A stretch of 64,000 bases of DNA, from contig CAJYVD010000002.1 in the NCBI GenBank assembly GCA_913778495.1, positions 1-64,000 of the forward strand, written 5' to 3'. The stretch comes from an uncultured Pantoea sp. (lineage in GTDB: Bacteria; Pseudomonadota; Gammaproteobacteria; Enterobacterales; Enterobacteriaceae). Shown in pieces: positions 32,698 through 44,097 of the stretch. Below the pieces are notes generated by a model. The model worked only from the letters and a program-made list of their open reading frames with translations. It did no database searches and was not told where the DNA came from. The translations under genes and the position numbers were made by a program. Numbering within the stretch: the stretch's first letter is position 1; each line of letters begins with the position of its first letter.

Positions 32698-34404
32698 ATG
32701 AATGCGAGTGCAGCCGCTACACAGGATACAACCAAGAAAGGCTTCAATGACCTTTTCGCACGCCTGCGCGCCAATCCGCGAATTCCCTTAATTGTCGCTG
32801 CTGCTGCCGCTATTGCGGTGGTTTTTGCATTGGTGCTGTGGGCGAAAACGCCCGACTACCGCGTCCTTTATAACAACCTGTCCGATGAGGACGGCGGCGC
32901 GATCGTCACGCAACTGACGCAAATGAATATTCCGTATAAGTTCGCGGAAAGCGGCGGCGCGCTGATGGTGCCGGCCGACAAAGTTCACGAGCTGCGCCTG
33001 CGTCTGGCGCAGCAGGGTCTGCCGAAAGGCGGCTCGGTGGGCTTTGAGCTGATGGACAAAGAGAAATTTGGCATCAGCCAATTCAGCGAGCAGATCAACT
33101 ATCAGCGTGCCCTCGAAGGTGAGCTGTCGCGCACCATTGAGACCTTGGGTCCAGTGAAAGCCGCGCGCGTTCACCTTGCAATGCCGAAACCTACGCTGTT
33201 CGTGCGCGAGCAGAAAGCGCCGTCGGCATCCGTCACGCTGACCCTGCAACCCGGTCGCGCGCTGGATGAGGGACAAATTCAGGCTATCCAGCACATGGTA
33301 TCCAGTAGCGTCGCAGGCCTGCCGCCGGGTAACGTGACCGTGGTCGATCAGGCCGGTCGCCTGCTGACGCGCAACGACAGCGAAGGCCGCGATCTGAGCG
33401 ACACTCAGCTGAAGTACGCTGCGGATGTCGAATCGCGCTACCAGCAGCGCATTGAAGCCATCCTTAACCCGATTGTGGGCCAGGGTAACGTACATGCGCA
33501 GGTGACCGCTCAGATCAACTTTGATCGCAGCGAGCAAACTGACGAGAAGTATCAGCCGAACGCTAATCCAAACAGCACCGCAATTCGTTCGCGCCAGACC
33601 AACTCCAGCGAGCAGAACGGCAGCGCCTATCCAGGCGGCGTCCCGGGTGCCCTGTCGAATCAGCCTGCGCCAGCCAACACTGCGCCGGTCACCAATCCAC
33701 AGCAGCAAAACGGTGCGAATGGTCAGGCAAACAACGCGCAGAATAACGGCACCAGCACCGCGTCACAAAACAGTGGCCCGACAAATTCAACGCACAATGA
33801 CACGGTGAATTACGAATTGGATCGCACCATTCGTCACACCAAACTCAACGTGGGCGAAGTGCAGCGTCTGTCCGTTGCGGTGGTCGTGAATTATCACGAT
33901 GACGGCAAAGGCAAAGCGGTGGCGCTGAACGATCAGCAGATCAAACAGATTGAAGATTTAACCCGTGAAGCCATGGGCTATTCACAGACGCGCGGCGACA
34001 CCATTAACGTGGTCAATTCACCGTTTAACATCACCGAGCCTGCAACGGGTGACCTGCCCTTCTGGCAGCAGCAGTCGTTCTTTGACCAGCTGATGAGCGC
34101 CGGACGCTGGCTGTTGGTTGCGCTGGTGGCCTTCATTCTGTATCGCAAAATGGTGCGCCCACAGCTGCAGCGTAAGCGTGCCCAAGAGCAGGCTGCCGCA
34201 GAAGCTCAGGCCGCACGCGCCACCAGTAAACAAGAGCAGGAAGCGTACAGCGTGCAGCTCAGCAAAGATGAGCTGGACCAGGAGCGGAAGTCCAATAACC
34301 GTATGAGCGCCGAGGTGATGAGCCAGCGCATCCGAGACATGTCTGAGAACGATCCGCGCGTCGTGGCGCTGGTTATCCGTGAATGGATGAGTAACGAACT
34401 ATGA
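32698..34404 (+). CDS. fliF: Flagellar MS-ring protein FliF
   Basis: 568 residues. Membrane helix 1 is near residues 28-47 and helix 2 near 460-480, around the YscJ-like ring-building domain ([40 protein letters not shown]). A Gln/Asn/Ser-rich linker spans about 300-365. The C-terminal tail binds FliG. It is the first gene of a long plus-strand operon and its stop overlaps fliG as ATGA. Confidence 0.97.
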   Translation: MNASAAATQDTTKKGFNDLFARLRANPRIPLIVAAAAAIAVVFALVLWAKTPDYRVLYNNLSDEDGGAIVTQLTQMNIPYKFAESGGALMVPADKVHELRLRLAQQGLPKGGSVGFELMDKEKFGISQFSEQINYQRALEGELSRTIETLGPVKAARVHLAMPKPTLFVREQKAPSASVTLTLQPGRALDEGQIQAIQHMVSSSVAGLPPGNVTVVDQAGRLLTRNDSEGRDLSDTQLKYAADVESRYQQRIEAILNPIVGQGNVHAQVTAQINFDRSEQTDEKYQPNANPNSTAIRSRQTNSSEQNGSAYPGGVPGALSNQPAPANTAPVTNPQQQNGANGQANNAQNNGTSTASQNSGPTNSTHNDTVNYELDRTIRHTKLNVGEVQRLSVAVVVNYHDDGKGKAVALNDQQIKQIEDLTREAMGYSQTRGDTINVVNSPFNITEPATGDLPFWQQQSFFDQLMSAGRWLLVALVAFILYRKMVRPQLQRKRAQEQAAAEAQAARATSKQEQEAYSVQLSKDELDQERKSNNRMSAEVMSQRIRDMSENDPRVVALVIREWMSNEL

Positions 34405-35393
34405 GTCTGACCGGTACTGAAAAAAGCGCCATCCTGATGATGACCATCGGCGAAGAACGCGCGGCGGAAGTCTTCAAGCACCTGAACCAGCGTGAAGTGC
34501 AGCATCTCAGCGCGGCGATGGCCAGCATGAAGCAGGTATCACATAAGCAGCTGACTGAAGTGCTGCGTGAGTTCGAAGCCGATGCCGAACAGTTCGCGGC
34601 GCTGAGCCTCAACTCCAACGATTATCTGCGTTCGGTGCTGACCAAAGCGCTGGGCGAGGAGCGCGCCTCCAGCCTGCTGGAAGACATCCTTGAAAGCCGC
34701 GAAACCACCAGCGGTATGGAAACGCTGAACTTTATGGAACCGCAGGCCGCCGCCGATCTGATTCGCGACGAGCACCCGCAGATCATCGCCACCATTCTGG
34801 TTCACCTGAAACGTGGCCAGGCGGCGGATATTCTGGCGCTGTTCGACGAGCGCCTGCGTCACGACGTCATGCTGCGTATCGCCACCTTCGGCGGCGTGCA
34901 GCCTGCCGCCCTGGCCGAACTGACCGAAGTGCTCAACAGCCTGCTGGATGGTACCAACCTCAAGCGTGCGAAGATGGGCGGCGTAAGAACCGCAGCCGAA
35001 ATTATCAACCTGATGAAAACTCAGCAGGAAGAGGCCGTTATCGAGGCGGTGCGCGACTTCGATGGCGAGCTGGCACAGAAGATCATCGACGAGATGTTCC
35101 TGTTCGAAAACCTGGTGGAAGTGGACGACCGCAGTATCCAGCGCCTGCTGCAGGAAGTGGAGTCGGAGCAGCTGCTGATCGCCCTGAAGGGTGCCGAGCA
35201 GCCGCTGCGCGAGAAATTCCTCAAGAACATGTCAGCACGCGCCGCCGATATTCTGCGCGACGATTTGGCCAACCGTGGCCCGGTCCGCATGTCTGCGGTG
35301 GAAAACGAACAGAAAGCCATTCTGCTGGTGGTGCGCCGTCTGGCCGAGTCCGGCGAAATGGTAATTGGTGGTGGCGAGGAAACCTATGTCTGA
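34401..35393 (+). CDS. fliG: Flagellar motor switch protein FliG
   Basis: 330 residues. It carries the three armadillo-like parts, with the [10 protein letters not shown] motif near 126 and the charged C-terminal ridge ([19 protein letters not shown], then [13 protein letters not shown]) that meets MotA. It couples stator force to rotor movement. It overlaps fliF by four bases and fliH by eight. Confidence 0.97.
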   Translation: MSLTGTEKSAILMMTIGEERAAEVFKHLNQREVQHLSAAMASMKQVSHKQLTEVLREFEADAEQFAALSLNSNDYLRSVLTKALGEERASSLLEDILESRETTSGMETLNFMEPQAAADLIRDEHPQIIATILVHLKRGQAADILALFDERLRHDVMLRIATFGGVQPAALAELTEVLNSLLDGTNLKRAKMGGVRTAAEIINLMKTQQEEAVIEAVRDFDGELAQKIIDEMFLFENLVEVDDRSIQRLLQEVESEQLLIALKGAEQPLREKFLKNMSARAADILRDDLANRGPVRMSAVENEQKAILLVVRRLAESGEMVIGGGEETYV

Positions 35394-36093
35394 TGCCTTT
35401 TCCGCCCGTGCGTGGCAGCGCTGGCAGCCTGACGATTTAGGCAGTCTGTTCAAACCCGAGCCGCAGCCGGAGATTCACTACGACGCGCCAGCGGAACCGC
35501 TGGAACTCAGCGCTGAAGAAGAACAGCAGCAGCAGCTGGAGCGGATGCAGCAGCAGATGCGCAAAGACGCGCAGACGCAGGGCTACAACGAAGGCTACCA
35601 AAAGGGCTTCGCAGAATCGCAGCAGGCTGGCTATGACGCCGGTTTCCAGCAAGGGTTGACGGACGCACAGCAGCAGCAAGCGCCGCTGCAGGCGCGCATG
35701 CAACAGCTGGTCACGGAGTTTCACCATACGCTGGAGGCGCTGGACAGCGTGATCGCGTCGCGCCTGATGCAGCTCGCACTGGAGGCCGCTCGCACCGTGA
35801 TCGGCCAGGCGACGCAAGTGGATGGCACCGCCCTGCTGCGTCAGATTCAGCAGCTGATTCAGCAAGAGCCAATGTTCAGTGGTAAACCGCAACTGCGCGT
35901 GCACCCGGACGATCTGCAGCGCATTGAGCAGACGCTGGGCCCTACGCTGGATCTGCACGGCTGGCGCCTGCTGGCCGACAGCACGCTGCACCCTGGCGGA
36001 TGCAAACTCAGCGCTGAAGATGGCGATCTGGACGCCAGCGTGGCAACGCGCTGGCAAGAGCTGTGCCGCCTTGCCGCACCGGGGACACTGTAA
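35386..36093 (+). CDS. fliH: Flagellar export ATPase stator FliH
   Basis: 235 residues from the ATG at 35386 (GAGGAAACCT upstream, inside the end of fliG). It has the typical W-rich N-terminus ([13 protein letters not shown]) and an extremely Gln-rich middle with [14 protein letters not shown]-type Gly repeats near 67-95. A dimer of FliH regulates FliI and links it to the C ring. The stop shares a base with the fliI start. Confidence 0.95.
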   Translation: MSDAFSARAWQRWQPDDLGSLFKPEPQPEIHYDAPAEPLELSAEEEQQQQLERMQQQMRKDAQTQGYNEGYQKGFAESQQAGYDAGFQQGLTDAQQQQAPLQARMQQLVTEFHHTLEALDSVIASRLMQLALEAARTVIGQATQVDGTALLRQIQQLIQQEPMFSGKPQLRVHPDDLQRIEQTLGPTLDLHGWRLLADSTLHPGGCKLSAEDGDLDASVATRWQELCRLAAPGTL

Positions 36094-37454
36094 TGACCTC
36101 GCGTCTTTCTCGCTGGCTGGGTGCGCTGGATGCGTTTGAACAGCGCATTTCGCAGGTGCAAACCGTACGTCGCTACGGCCGCTTAACGCGCGCCACCGGC
36201 CTGGTACTGGAAGCCACCGGCCTGCAACTGCCGCTGGGCGCCACCTGCATTATTGAACGCAACGACGGTCAGACCATTTCCGAAGTGGAAAGTGAAGTGG
36301 TGGGCTTCAACGGCCAGAAACTGCTGATGATGCCGCTGGAAGAAGTCGACGGCATTTTGCCCGGCGCGCGCGTGTACGCCCGTTTCAACGGTGAAAGTGC
36401 GCAGAGTGGCAAACAGATGCTGTTAGGGCCCGAGCTGCTGGGCCGCGTGTTGGACGGCAGCGGTAAGCCGCTGGATGGTCTGCCCGCCCCGGAAACCGGC
36501 TATCGCGCGCCGCTCATCACCGCGCCGTTTAACCCGCTGCAGCGCACGCCGATTCACGATGTGCTGGACACCGGCGTGCGCGCGATCAATGCGCTGCTCA
36601 CCGTCGGTCGCGGCCAGCGTATGGGCTTATTTGCGGGTTCCGGCGTCGGTAAGTCCGTGCTGCTGGGCATGATGGCGCGCTACACCAAAGCCGACGTGAT
36701 TGTCGTGGGCCTGATTGGTGAACGTGGCCGTGAAGTCAAAGAATTTATTGAGAACATTCTCGGTGCCGAAGGTCGCGCCCGCTCGGTGGTGATTGCCGCG
36801 CCGGCCGATGTCTCCCCGCTGCTGCGTATGCAGGGTGCCGCTTACGCCACGCGCATCGCCGAAGATTTTCGTGACCGCGGCCAGCACGTGCTGCTGATCA
36901 TGGATTCCCTCACCCGTTACGCCATGGCGCAGCGTGAAATTGCGCTGGCGATTGGCGAGCCACCTGCCACCAAAGGCTATCCACCGTCGGTATTCGCCAA
37001 ACTGCCCGCACTGGTGGAACGCGCCGGTAACGGCACGCACGGCGGCGGATCGATCACCGCCTTTTATACCGTGCTCACCGAGGGCGACGATCAGCAGGAC
37101 CCGATTGCCGACTCCGCGCGCGCCATTCTGGACGGCCACATTGTGTTGTCGCGTCGCCTGGCCGAAGCGGGACATTATCCGGCCATCGACATCGAAGCTT
37201 CAATTAGCCGTGCAATGACGTCGTTAATCGATGAAACACATTACGCGCGAGTGCGGCAATTTAAACAACTGCTCTCCAGCTTCCAGCGTAACCGCGATCT
37301 GGTCAGCGTCGGCGCCTACGCCGCAGGCAGCGATCCCATGCTCGATAGAGCCATCAGGCTTTATCCAGAAATGGAAGCGTTTTTGCAACAGGGTATTTTC
37401 GAACGCAGCGACTACGATGACGCCTGTCTCCATCTCCAGGCAATGTTCGGTTAA
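36093..37454 (+). CDS. fliI: Flagellar export ATPase FliI
   Basis: 453 residues from the ATG at 36093. It is homologous to F1-beta: the Walker A loop GSGVGKSVL lies near residues 178-186, [15 protein letters not shown] follows, Walker B is LLIMDSLTR and the segment ALVERAGN near 308 is conserved. It supplies energy for loading export substrates. An earlier in-frame ATG lies inside fliH and is not used. Confidence 0.97.
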   Translation: MTSRLSRWLGALDAFEQRISQVQTVRRYGRLTRATGLVLEATGLQLPLGATCIIERNDGQTISEVESEVVGFNGQKLLMMPLEEVDGILPGARVYARFNGESAQSGKQMLLGPELLGRVLDGSGKPLDGLPAPETGYRAPLITAPFNPLQRTPIHDVLDTGVRAINALLTVGRGQRMGLFAGSGVGKSVLLGMMARYTKADVIVVGLIGERGREVKEFIENILGAEGRARSVVIAAPADVSPLLRMQGAAYATRIAEDFRDRGQHVLLIMDSLTRYAMAQREIALAIGEPPATKGYPPSVFAKLPALVERAGNGTHGGGSITAFYTVLTEGDDQQDPIADSARAILDGHIVLSRRLAEAGHYPAIDIEASISRAMTSLIDETHYARVRQFKQLLSSFQRNRDLVSVGAYAAGSDPMLDRAIRLYPEMEAFLQQGIFERSDYDDACLHLQAMFG

Positions 37455-37479
37455 CGCTGACGTGATGTGAGGTTGAACG

Positions 37480-37923
37480 ATGAAAACGGCGAAGGCTATC
37501 GATACGCTGCGCGATTTGGCGGAGCAGGATCTTGAGCAGGCAGTGATCCATCTGGGCGATATGCGCCGCGGCGTTAAACAGGCAGATGAACAACTCGCCA
37601 TGCTGCTTGATTACCAGGATGAGTATCGCAACAAGCTCAACCAGGATATGTCAGGCGGCATTGCCAGCAACCGCTGGACCAACTACCACCAATTTATCCA
37701 GACGCTGGAAAAAGCCATTGATCAGCATCGCCAGCAGTTACAGCAGTGGAATCAACGTCTTGAGCAAGCGTTGGTGAGCTGGCGAGAAAAACACAAGCGC
37801 CTCAATGCGTACCAAACATTGATTACCCGCGCGGAAGAAACCGCATTACAACAAGAAAACCGTCTCGATCAGAAACGGATGGATGAATTTGCCCAACGGG
37901 CCGCGATGAGGAAAGGCGAATGA
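37480..37923 (+). CDS. fliJ: Flagellar export protein FliJ
   Basis: 147 residues, as in E. coli, almost wholly antiparallel coiled coil ([38 protein letters not shown]). It is the stalk-like partner of the FliI hexamer and recycles chaperones. GAGG precedes the ATG. The stop overlaps fliK by four bases. Confidence 0.95.
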   Translation: MKTAKAIDTLRDLAEQDLEQAVIHLGDMRRGVKQADEQLAMLLDYQDEYRNKLNQDMSGGIASNRWTNYHQFIQTLEKAIDQHRQQLQQWNQRLEQALVSWREKHKRLNAYQTLITRAEETALQQENRLDQKRMDEFAQRAAMRKGE

Positions 37924-39224
37924 TTACGCTGCCAAATGTGAATGCGCAAGCATCGATTAAGGGAAACGTCACCGCTGCGGCGGCCACCGAGGGTGCTAGC
38001 GCAGAGACGCCGCTGTCACAAGGCTTTATGACCGAGTTGGGCAACCGTCTCCTGATGCTGGTTCAGCAGCAAGGTGATACAACACAACCGGTTGATCTTA
38101 AAGCAGACGCTGACGCAAAGACCGATAAAAAAGCCGCGCTGAGCGCGCTGCTGCAGACGCTGGAAAAACCCGACACGTTAAACGCACTTTTACAGCCGGA
38201 AAACCCTAAAGCCGGGGTGAAATTAGCCGATGATAAGGACAACAGCGCGGTAACTTCGTTAACTGCCAGCGACTTACAGAATATGCAGGCGCTGTTTGCC
38301 ATGCTGCCGGTTGCCATCACGCCGCCTGCAACACCGCAAAACGCTCAGCCAGCGCTCACCGAGCAAAGTGCTGACGCTGACGCCACCGCCGCAGGCGGTA
38401 ATGGCAAACGCGCGGCGCTGCTGGAGAGTCTGCTGAGCCACACGCTGCAGCAGAGTGATAAAGAAGAGACGCAGGCCGATGCGCAAGCGGCGCCGACCAA
38501 ACCGGCTGCGGCACCCAGCGCACTCAGCCAGGCGGTGGCCACCGCCGCCGGCAGCGTGTCTAACGTTAGCACTGCCGCATCAACGAACAGCGCGGCCTTG
38601 ACGCTGGATGCCAGCTTTAAACAGGTTCTGGGTAGCGTGAGCAAAGCGGAGACGCGTGACGCCAGCGCCGGTGTGGAAACCGCGATCCAGCCCGCCGCGA
38701 TGCCCATGAGCAGCGCCGCGGCACCGCTGGTCACCGCTGCGACATCGAGCAGCATGACGCCGTCAACGCCGATGCTGAATGCCCAACTCGGCAGTCACGA
38801 GTGGCAGCAGGCCTTGGGCCAGCAGATCGTGATGTTCAGCCGCAACGGGCAGCAAACCGCCGAGCTGCGTTTGCATCCCGCTGATTTGGGTGCCATCCAG
38901 ATCAACCTGACGCTGGAAAAAGATCAGGCGCAATTAACCATGGCTTCCAGCCACAGCCAAGTACGGGCGGCGCTGGAGGCCGCGCTTCCTCAGCTGCGTA
39001 CTGCGCTGGCGGAAAGCGGTATTAACCTGGGACAGAGCAACGTCAGCAGCGACGCCTTTGCACAGAGCCAGACGCATTCGGGCCAGCAGGAGGGTCGCCG
39101 CGATGGTCAACACGGCAGCTTCACGCTCGCCCAGGACAGTGAGAACGAGATAACGCCGATTGCCGTTCCGGCTGCCCTTCAGGCACGCGCGGCAGGCAAT
39201 GGCGCTGTTGATATCTTTGCCTGA
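37920..39224 (+). CDS. fliK: Flagellar hook-length control protein FliK
   Basis: 434 residues, longer than E. coli FliK (375). A low-complexity Ala/Thr/Gln/Ser-rich N-terminal ruler is followed by the conserved switch domain near 310-375 ([20 protein letters not shown]). It measures hook length and flips FlhB to filament export. A long hairpin (39256-39295) follows before fliL. Confidence 0.95.
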   Translation: MITLPNVNAQASIKGNVTAAAATEGASAETPLSQGFMTELGNRLLMLVQQQGDTTQPVDLKADADAKTDKKAALSALLQTLEKPDTLNALLQPENPKAGVKLADDKDNSAVTSLTASDLQNMQALFAMLPVAITPPATPQNAQPALTEQSADADATAAGGNGKRAALLESLLSHTLQQSDKEETQADAQAAPTKPAAAPSALSQAVATAAGSVSNVSTAASTNSAALTLDASFKQVLGSVSKAETRDASAGVETAIQPAAMPMSSAAAPLVTAATSSSMTPSTPMLNAQLGSHEWQQALGQQIVMFSRNGQQTAELRLHPADLGAIQINLTLEKDQAQLTMASSHSQVRAALEAALPQLRTALAESGINLGQSNVSSDAFAQSQTHSGQQEGRRDGQHGSFTLAQDSENEITPIAVPAALQARAAGNGAVDIFA

Positions 39225-39255
39225 CAGCGGCTAAACGCTGAAGGTAAGCGTAAAA

Positions 39256-39295
39256 CCCGCGTCTTTTCACCCCATTGTTTGACTTAAGACGCGGG
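39256..39295. repeat. Stem-loop between fliK and fliL
   Basis: Ten-base arms CCCGCGTCTT and AAGACGCGGG with a 20-base loop. There is no T tract, so this is a possible processing site or partial terminator separating the fliF-K and fliL-R transcripts. Confidence 0.55.
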
Positions 39296-39353
39296 ATAAT
39301 CTGTCCAGTCGAGTCGAGAGGCTTGGCCATAATTCACAGGAAGTAACTGCAAG

Positions 39354-39839
39354 ATGTCTGATAACGCGAAAGCAAAAGGCCGCAAACGTTCAATATTAAT
39401 TCCGGTGTTACTCGTTGTAACGCTGGCCGCTTGCAGCGTGGCAGGCTATGTAGTCTGGCGAATGATGAATAAACATGAGGGTGACAAGCCGGAAGCGGCG
39501 AAAGTCGAGCCACCTGCCGCCCCCATCTTTTTTGCATTGGATACGTTTACGGTTAACCTGGTCAATGCGGACAACGATCCCGATCGTGTGCTGTACGTGG
39601 GCTTTACCCTGCGTCTGCCAGACGAGGAAAGTCGTCGCCGCATGAATGATTACCTGCCCGAGGTGCGCAGCCGTCTGCTGATGCTGCTCTCGCGCCAGAG
39701 TAGTACCGCCTTAGCCACCGAGCAAGGTAAGCAAGCCCTGGTCGATCAGATCAAACAGGTGCTGGCGCCGCCGCTGGTCAAAGGTCAACCTCCTCAGGTA
39801 GTCAGTGACGTGCTGTTTACCGCCTTCATTTTGAGGTGA
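39354..39839 (+). CDS. fliL: Flagellar basal-body-associated protein FliL
   Basis: 161 residues. A single membrane helix is near 17-37, then a periplasmic domain with [13 protein letters not shown] and [16 protein letters not shown], ending VLFTAFILR as in E. coli. It supports stator function under load. It starts the fliLMNOPQR run. Confidence 0.95.
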   Translation: MSDNAKAKGRKRSILIPVLLVVTLAACSVAGYVVWRMMNKHEGDKPEAAKVEPPAAPIFFALDTFTVNLVNADNDPDRVLYVGFTLRLPDEESRRRMNDYLPEVRSRLLMLLSRQSSTALATEQGKQALVDQIKQVLAPPLVKGQPPQVVSDVLFTAFILR

Positions 39840-39843
39840 TTTA

Positions 39844-40851
39844 ATGGGCGATAGCATTCTCTCCCAAGCTGAAATTGACGCGCTGCTCAACGGCGACAGT
39901 GACAGCGCGGAAGAAGAGAACAGTTCCAAAGGGGCAGATGGCGATATCCGCCCCTATGATCCCAATACGCAACGCCGCGTGGTGCGTGAGCGCTTACAGG
40001 CGCTGGAGATCATTAACGAGCGTTTTGCCCGTCATTTCCGTATGGCTCTGTTCAACCTGCTGCGCCGTAGCCCGGATATCAGCGTGGGTGCCATCAAGAT
40101 TCAGCCATACCATGAGTTTGCCCGCAACTTGCCGGTGCCAACGAACCTGAACCTGATTCACCTGAAACCGCTGCGCGGGACTGCGCTGGTGGTGTTTTCG
40201 CCAAGCCTGGTGTTTATCGCGGTGGATAACCTGTTTGGCGGCGATGGACGTTTTCCGACGAAGGTCGAAGGACGCGAGTTTACGCACACGGAACAGCGCG
40301 TGATCCGTCGCATGCTGAAGCTGGCGCTGGAAGGTTACAGCGAAGCGTGGAAAGCGATTTATCCGCTTGACGTGGAGTATGTGCGCTCTGAGATGCAGGT
40401 AAAGTTCACCAACATTACCACCTCGCCGAACGATATCGTGGTAAACACGCCGTTCCAGGTGGAAATTGGTAATCTGGTGGGCGAATTTAATATTTGTATT
40501 CCATTTTCCATGATTGAGCCGCTGCGCGAGCTGCTGGTCAATCCCCCGCTGGAGAACTCGCGTCAGGAAGACACGCACTGGCGCGATAATCTGGTGAAGC
40601 AGGTGCAGCATTCAGAGTTGGAGCTTATTGCCCACTTTGCTGAAACATCGCTGCGTCTGTCGCGCATTTTGCAACTGAAGCCCGGTGACGTTCTGCCCAT
40701 TGAGAAACCGGACCGCATTATTGCGCACGTCGATGGCGTACCGGTTCTGACAAGCCAATACGGCACGCTGAATGGTCAATATGCACTGCGCGTTGAACAT
40801 CTGATCAACCCGATTTTGAATTCGCTGAATGAGGAACAGCCCAATGAGTGA
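39844..40851 (+). CDS. fliM: Flagellar motor switch protein FliM
   Basis: 335 residues (E. coli 334). The CheY-binding N-terminal motif ILSQAEIDALLNG is complete. A CheC-like middle domain follows, with NPPLENS and a FliN-like C-terminus (LKPGDVLPIEKPDRI). It forms the C-ring wall and receives phospho-CheY. It overlaps fliN by eight bases. Confidence 0.97.
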   Translation: MGDSILSQAEIDALLNGDSDSAEEENSSKGADGDIRPYDPNTQRRVVRERLQALEIINERFARHFRMALFNLLRRSPDISVGAIKIQPYHEFARNLPVPTNLNLIHLKPLRGTALVVFSPSLVFIAVDNLFGGDGRFPTKVEGREFTHTEQRVIRRMLKLALEGYSEAWKAIYPLDVEYVRSEMQVKFTNITTSPNDIVVNTPFQVEIGNLVGEFNICIPFSMIEPLRELLVNPPLENSRQEDTHWRDNLVKQVQHSELELIAHFAETSLRLSRILQLKPGDVLPIEKPDRIIAHVDGVPVLTSQYGTLNGQYALRVEHLINPILNSLNEEQPNE

Positions 40852-41251
40852 CAGCAAAAACACGTCCGATGATATCTCTGCGGACGACCTGTGGGCTGAG
40901 GCAATGAACGAACAAGTGGCAACCAGCACCCCGGACCCCGCCGCAAACGTGTTCAAATCCTTTGACGCGCCCGGCGGTAACGGTGCGATGCAGGATATCG
41001 ATCTGATTATGGACATCCCGGTCAAACTGACCGTGGAGCTGGGCCGCACCAAGATGACCATCAAAGAGCTGCTGAAATTAACGCAGGGCTCGGTGGTGGC
41101 GCTGGATGGCCTGGCCGGTGAGCCGCTGGATATTCTGATCAACGGCTACCTGATTGCCCAAGGGGAAGTTGTGGTGGTCAACGATAAGTATGGCGTGCGC
41201 ATCACCGATATCATCACGCCATCAGAACGTATGCGTCGCCTGAGCCGTTAA
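40844..41251 (+). CDS. fliN: Flagellar motor switch protein FliN
   Basis: 135 residues from the ATG at 40844. An acidic N-terminal region is followed by the SpoA domain (MDIPVKLTVELGRTKMTIKE, LDILINGYLIAQGEVVVVND). It forms the base of the C ring and docks FliH. Confidence 0.96.
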   Translation: MSDSKNTSDDISADDLWAEAMNEQVATSTPDPAANVFKSFDAPGGNGAMQDIDLIMDIPVKLTVELGRTKMTIKELLKLTQGSVVALDGLAGEPLDILINGYLIAQGEVVVVNDKYGVRITDIITPSERMRRLSR

Positions 41252-41253
41252 TT

Positions 41254-41649
41254 ATGTTGAAAAACGCGCACACCAGTCAGCCCGTTCCCAGCCAGCCGGT
41301 GGTCTCCACCGGTTCGGTTGTCGGACAAGTCTCCAGCGTGCTGGCGGTGATTGTTTTACTTATCCTCGCCTGCGGCTGGCTGGCCAAGCGACTGGGCTAT
41401 GCGCCCAAAACCGTGAGTACGCACGCGCTGAAGATCAGCGCCAGCGTGCAGGTTGGTCGTCAGGAGCGCGTGGTGATTGTGGATACCGAGGATGCGCGTT
41501 TGGTGCTGGGCGTGACCGCGCAGCAGATTACCCATCTGCACTCGCTTCCACCGCTGCCCGCCGACGCGCAGGTCCTGCCCGCCGCCCCAGCGCAAGATTT
41601 TCGTCAACTTTTTCAGAATCTGGTTAAACGTCCCGGAAAGCCACAATGA
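41254..41649 (+). CDS. fliO: Flagellar export protein FliO
   Basis: 131 residues. One membrane helix lies at about 22-45 ([20 protein letters not shown]), with a cytoplasmic tail carrying [11 protein letters not shown] and [10 protein letters not shown]. It is an assembly factor for the FliPQR core. The stop overlaps fliP. Confidence 0.93.
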   Translation: MLKNAHTSQPVPSQPVVSTGSVVGQVSSVLAVIVLLILACGWLAKRLGYAPKTVSTHALKISASVQVGRQERVVIVDTEDARLVLGVTAQQITHLHSLPPLPADAQVLPAAPAQDFRQLFQNLVKRPGKPQ

Positions 41650-42380
41650 TGCGTCGACTGCTTGCTCTTCTGCCGCTGCTGCTGCTGGCACCGGTTGCCC
41701 ACGCGCAATTACCCGGTTTAGTGAGCCAACCCTTGGCTAACGGCGGCCAAAGCTGGTCTTTGCCAGTACAAACGCTGGTGTTTATTACCTCACTGACGTT
41801 TATTCCGGCCGTGCTGCTGATGATGACCAGCTTTACGCGCATCATTATCGTGTTTGGCCTGCTGCGTAATGCGATGGGCACACCATCGGCACCGCCTAAC
41901 CAGGTGATGGTGGGCATGGCGCTGTTTTTAACCTTCTTTATTATGGCGCCCACCTTCGACAAGATTTACGCCGACGCCTATCTGCCATTCAGTCAGGATA
42001 AAATCAGCATGGAGGTGGCGATAGACAAAGGGGCTCAGCCGCTGCGCGCCTTTATGCTGCGTCAAACGCGCGAAGCCGATTTGGCGCTGTTCGCCCGTCT
42101 GGCCAATACCGCGCCAATTGAAGGCCCGGAAGCCGTACCGATGCGCATCTTATTGCCGGCTTACGTGACCAGCGAATTGAAAACCGCGTTTCAGATCGGC
42201 TTTACCGTGTTTATTCCCTTTTTGATTATCGATTTGGTGGTGGCCAGCGTGTTAATGGCGCTGGGTATGATGATGGTGCCGCCCGCGACTATCGCCCTGC
42301 CCTTCAAGCTGATGTTGTTCGTTCTGGTGGACGGCTGGCAGCTGCTGGTGGGTTCCCTGGCACAAAGTTTCTACTCCTAA
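41646..42380 (+). CDS. fliP: Flagellar export gate protein FliP
   Basis: 244 residues with a cleavable signal peptide (about 1-20, ending AHA). The family motifs [15 protein letters not shown] and [20 protein letters not shown] are present. It forms the core of the export gate with FliQ and FliR. Confidence 0.97.
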   Translation: MMRRLLALLPLLLLAPVAHAQLPGLVSQPLANGGQSWSLPVQTLVFITSLTFIPAVLLMMTSFTRIIIVFGLLRNAMGTPSAPPNQVMVGMALFLTFFIMAPTFDKIYADAYLPFSQDKISMEVAIDKGAQPLRAFMLRQTREADLALFARLANTAPIEGPEAVPMRILLPAYVTSELKTAFQIGFTVFIPFLIIDLVVASVLMALGMMMVPPATIALPFKLMLFVLVDGWQLLVGSLAQSFYS

Positions 42381-42410
42381 CACCTTCCTTTGATTTAACT
42401 GGAGTGCAGC

Positions 42411-42680
42411 ATGACACCCGAATCCGTAATGGTGATTGGTCAGGACGCGATGCGTATCGCTCTGATGCTGGCAGCCCCCATGCTGCTGGTGGCGCTGATT
42501 AGCGGTCTGATTATCAGCATTCTACAAGCGGCTACGCAGGTCAACGAGCAGACGCTGGCGTTTATCCCGAAAGTGCTGGCCGTTGCCGCAACCGGCGTGA
42601 TCGCGGGTCCGTGGATGCTAAATCTGATTCTGGACTACATGCGTACCCTGTTTACCAACCTGCCTTATATCATCGGCTGA
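42411..42680 (+). CDS. fliQ: Flagellar export gate protein FliQ
   Basis: 89 residues with two membrane hairpin helices, starting [20 protein letters not shown] and containing [16 protein letters not shown]. It is an export gate component. A GGAG site precedes it and the stop shares one base with fliR. Confidence 0.96.
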   Translation: MTPESVMVIGQDAMRIALMLAAPMLLVALISGLIISILQAATQVNEQTLAFIPKVLAVAATGVIAGPWMLNLILDYMRTLFTNLPYIIG

Positions 42681-43468
42681 TGATTAACCTCGACAGTAGC
42701 CAGCTGATCCATTGGGTCGCGCAATTTTTTTGGCCGATGGTCCGTCTGCTGGCCCTGTTCGCCACCGCTCCACTTTTAAGTGAAAAAGCGATCCCCAAGC
42801 GGGTGAAAGTGGGTTTGGCTCTGCTGATTACCTGGGTCATTTTGCCGGTGCTGCCGCCGGTCGAGGTGACGCTGTTTACCCCTGCGGGCTTTTGGATATT
42901 GCTACAGCAATTACTGATTGGTGTGGGCATCGGCTTTACTATGCAGTTGGCGATAGCCGCGGTGCGGATGGCCGGTGAAGTGGTGGGCCTGCAAATGGGC
43001 CTCTCTTTCGCCACCTTTTTTGATCCTGCCAGCCGTCTTAACATGCCGGTGCTTGCGCGTTTTCTCGACATGCTGGCGATGCTACTGTTCCTGACGTTTA
43101 ACGGACACCTGTGGCTGATCTCTCTGCTGGTGGACAGTTTTCATACGCTGCCGATTAGCGATCGTCCTCTTAACGCAAATGCGTTTATGGCGCTGGTGAA
43201 ATCAGGTGGGTTAATTTTCCTTAATGGCATGATGTTAGCGCTGCCGTTAATAGTTCTGTTGCTCACGCTTAACATGGCCCTGGGTTTGTTAAACCGTGTT
43301 GCATCTCAACTGTCGATCTTCGCAATTGGTTTCCCGGTCACCTTAACGGTCGGCATACTCAGCCTGGGTCTGGTAATGCCCCTTCTCGCCCCCTTCTGCG
43401 AACATCTGTTCGGGGAAGTCTTTGATTTACTCGCGCAGTTTGTCTCAGAACTCTCTCGTGCAGGATGA
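42680..43468 (+). CDS. fliR: Flagellar export gate protein FliR
   Basis: 262 residues from the ATG at 42680 (TGATG junction with fliQ). About six membrane helices are present, with the motifs [20 protein letters not shown] and [20 protein letters not shown]. It completes the FliPQR gate. It ends the flagellar operon; no terminator was obvious after it. Confidence 0.96.
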   Translation: MINLDSSQLIHWVAQFFWPMVRLLALFATAPLLSEKAIPKRVKVGLALLITWVILPVLPPVEVTLFTPAGFWILLQQLLIGVGIGFTMQLAIAAVRMAGEVVGLQMGLSFATFFDPASRLNMPVLARFLDMLAMLLFLTFNGHLWLISLLVDSFHTLPISDRPLNANAFMALVKSGGLIFLNGMMLALPLIVLLLTLNMALGLLNRVASQLSIFAIGFPVTLTVGILSLGLVMPLLAPFCEHLFGEVFDLLAQFVSELSRAG

Positions 43469-44097
43469 TTAACAATACTGTCGAACGGCTAATGCGATAG
43501 TTAAACAATCAAAAACAATCTGTGCATTTTTCAAACCATATTTGTCAGAAATCAACTGAGGTTTTTCTGATAAATTCGCACTAAGCGCAAAAATCATTCT
43601 TATTGAACCCGTCCTGGAGTATTTTAGTCAGACGATTCTTAAGGCTTATGCCGAAAAGGATCGGTTGATAAAATGCTCAAAAGGCTGTTTTTAAACAAAA
43701 AAAATTTAAAAGCGATTTTTCTTGTCTAAATCCCTTTTTTCCGGCATTGTCAACACTCGCTGAAACGTCACACTTTCGCGATCTAAATGTTTTTAAGAAT
43801 TGTCCTATCAGATTTGTCTGTGACATGCGCGATAGTGACAAGGCTCTCAAAAACAGAGCGATGTATACACTTAAAGCAAATTCCAGGCGATTCCCACTAT
43901 CGCAGGGGCAAAAGTGACGTGGATGCAGCACATAAAAACTTCGCAGAAGGGTTCAGGGAAGACTCATTTTGGCGCACGGCTGCTTTACGCCAGTCTGCCG
44001 AGCAAAATAAAAAAGTGTCTTTAGAAAATTCTCTCGTACCGCAAACGCGTATTCATCGTTGATTTAAACGGATAACAAATTGGTGAGGGTCGCTATA
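43469..44097 (+). promoter_or_regulatory. Long control region of rcsA
   Basis: About 630 AT-rich bases without a gene, as upstream of rcsA in other enteric bacteria, where H-NS silencing and Rcs autoregulation act. The RcsAB box at 43794-43807 lies in it. Confidence 0.6.
43794..43807 (+). promoter_or_regulatory. RcsAB box of rcsA
   Basis: TAAGAATTGTCCTA matches the RcsAB consensus TAAGAATATTCCTA at 12 of 14 positions, with both half sites intact. It lies about 290 bases before the start of rcsA, in keeping with known autoactivation. Confidence 0.8.

Noticed and set aside
32788-33708. 306-codon antisense frame inside fliF
   Set aside because: It is the shadow of a GC-rich coding frame; fliF itself is certain.
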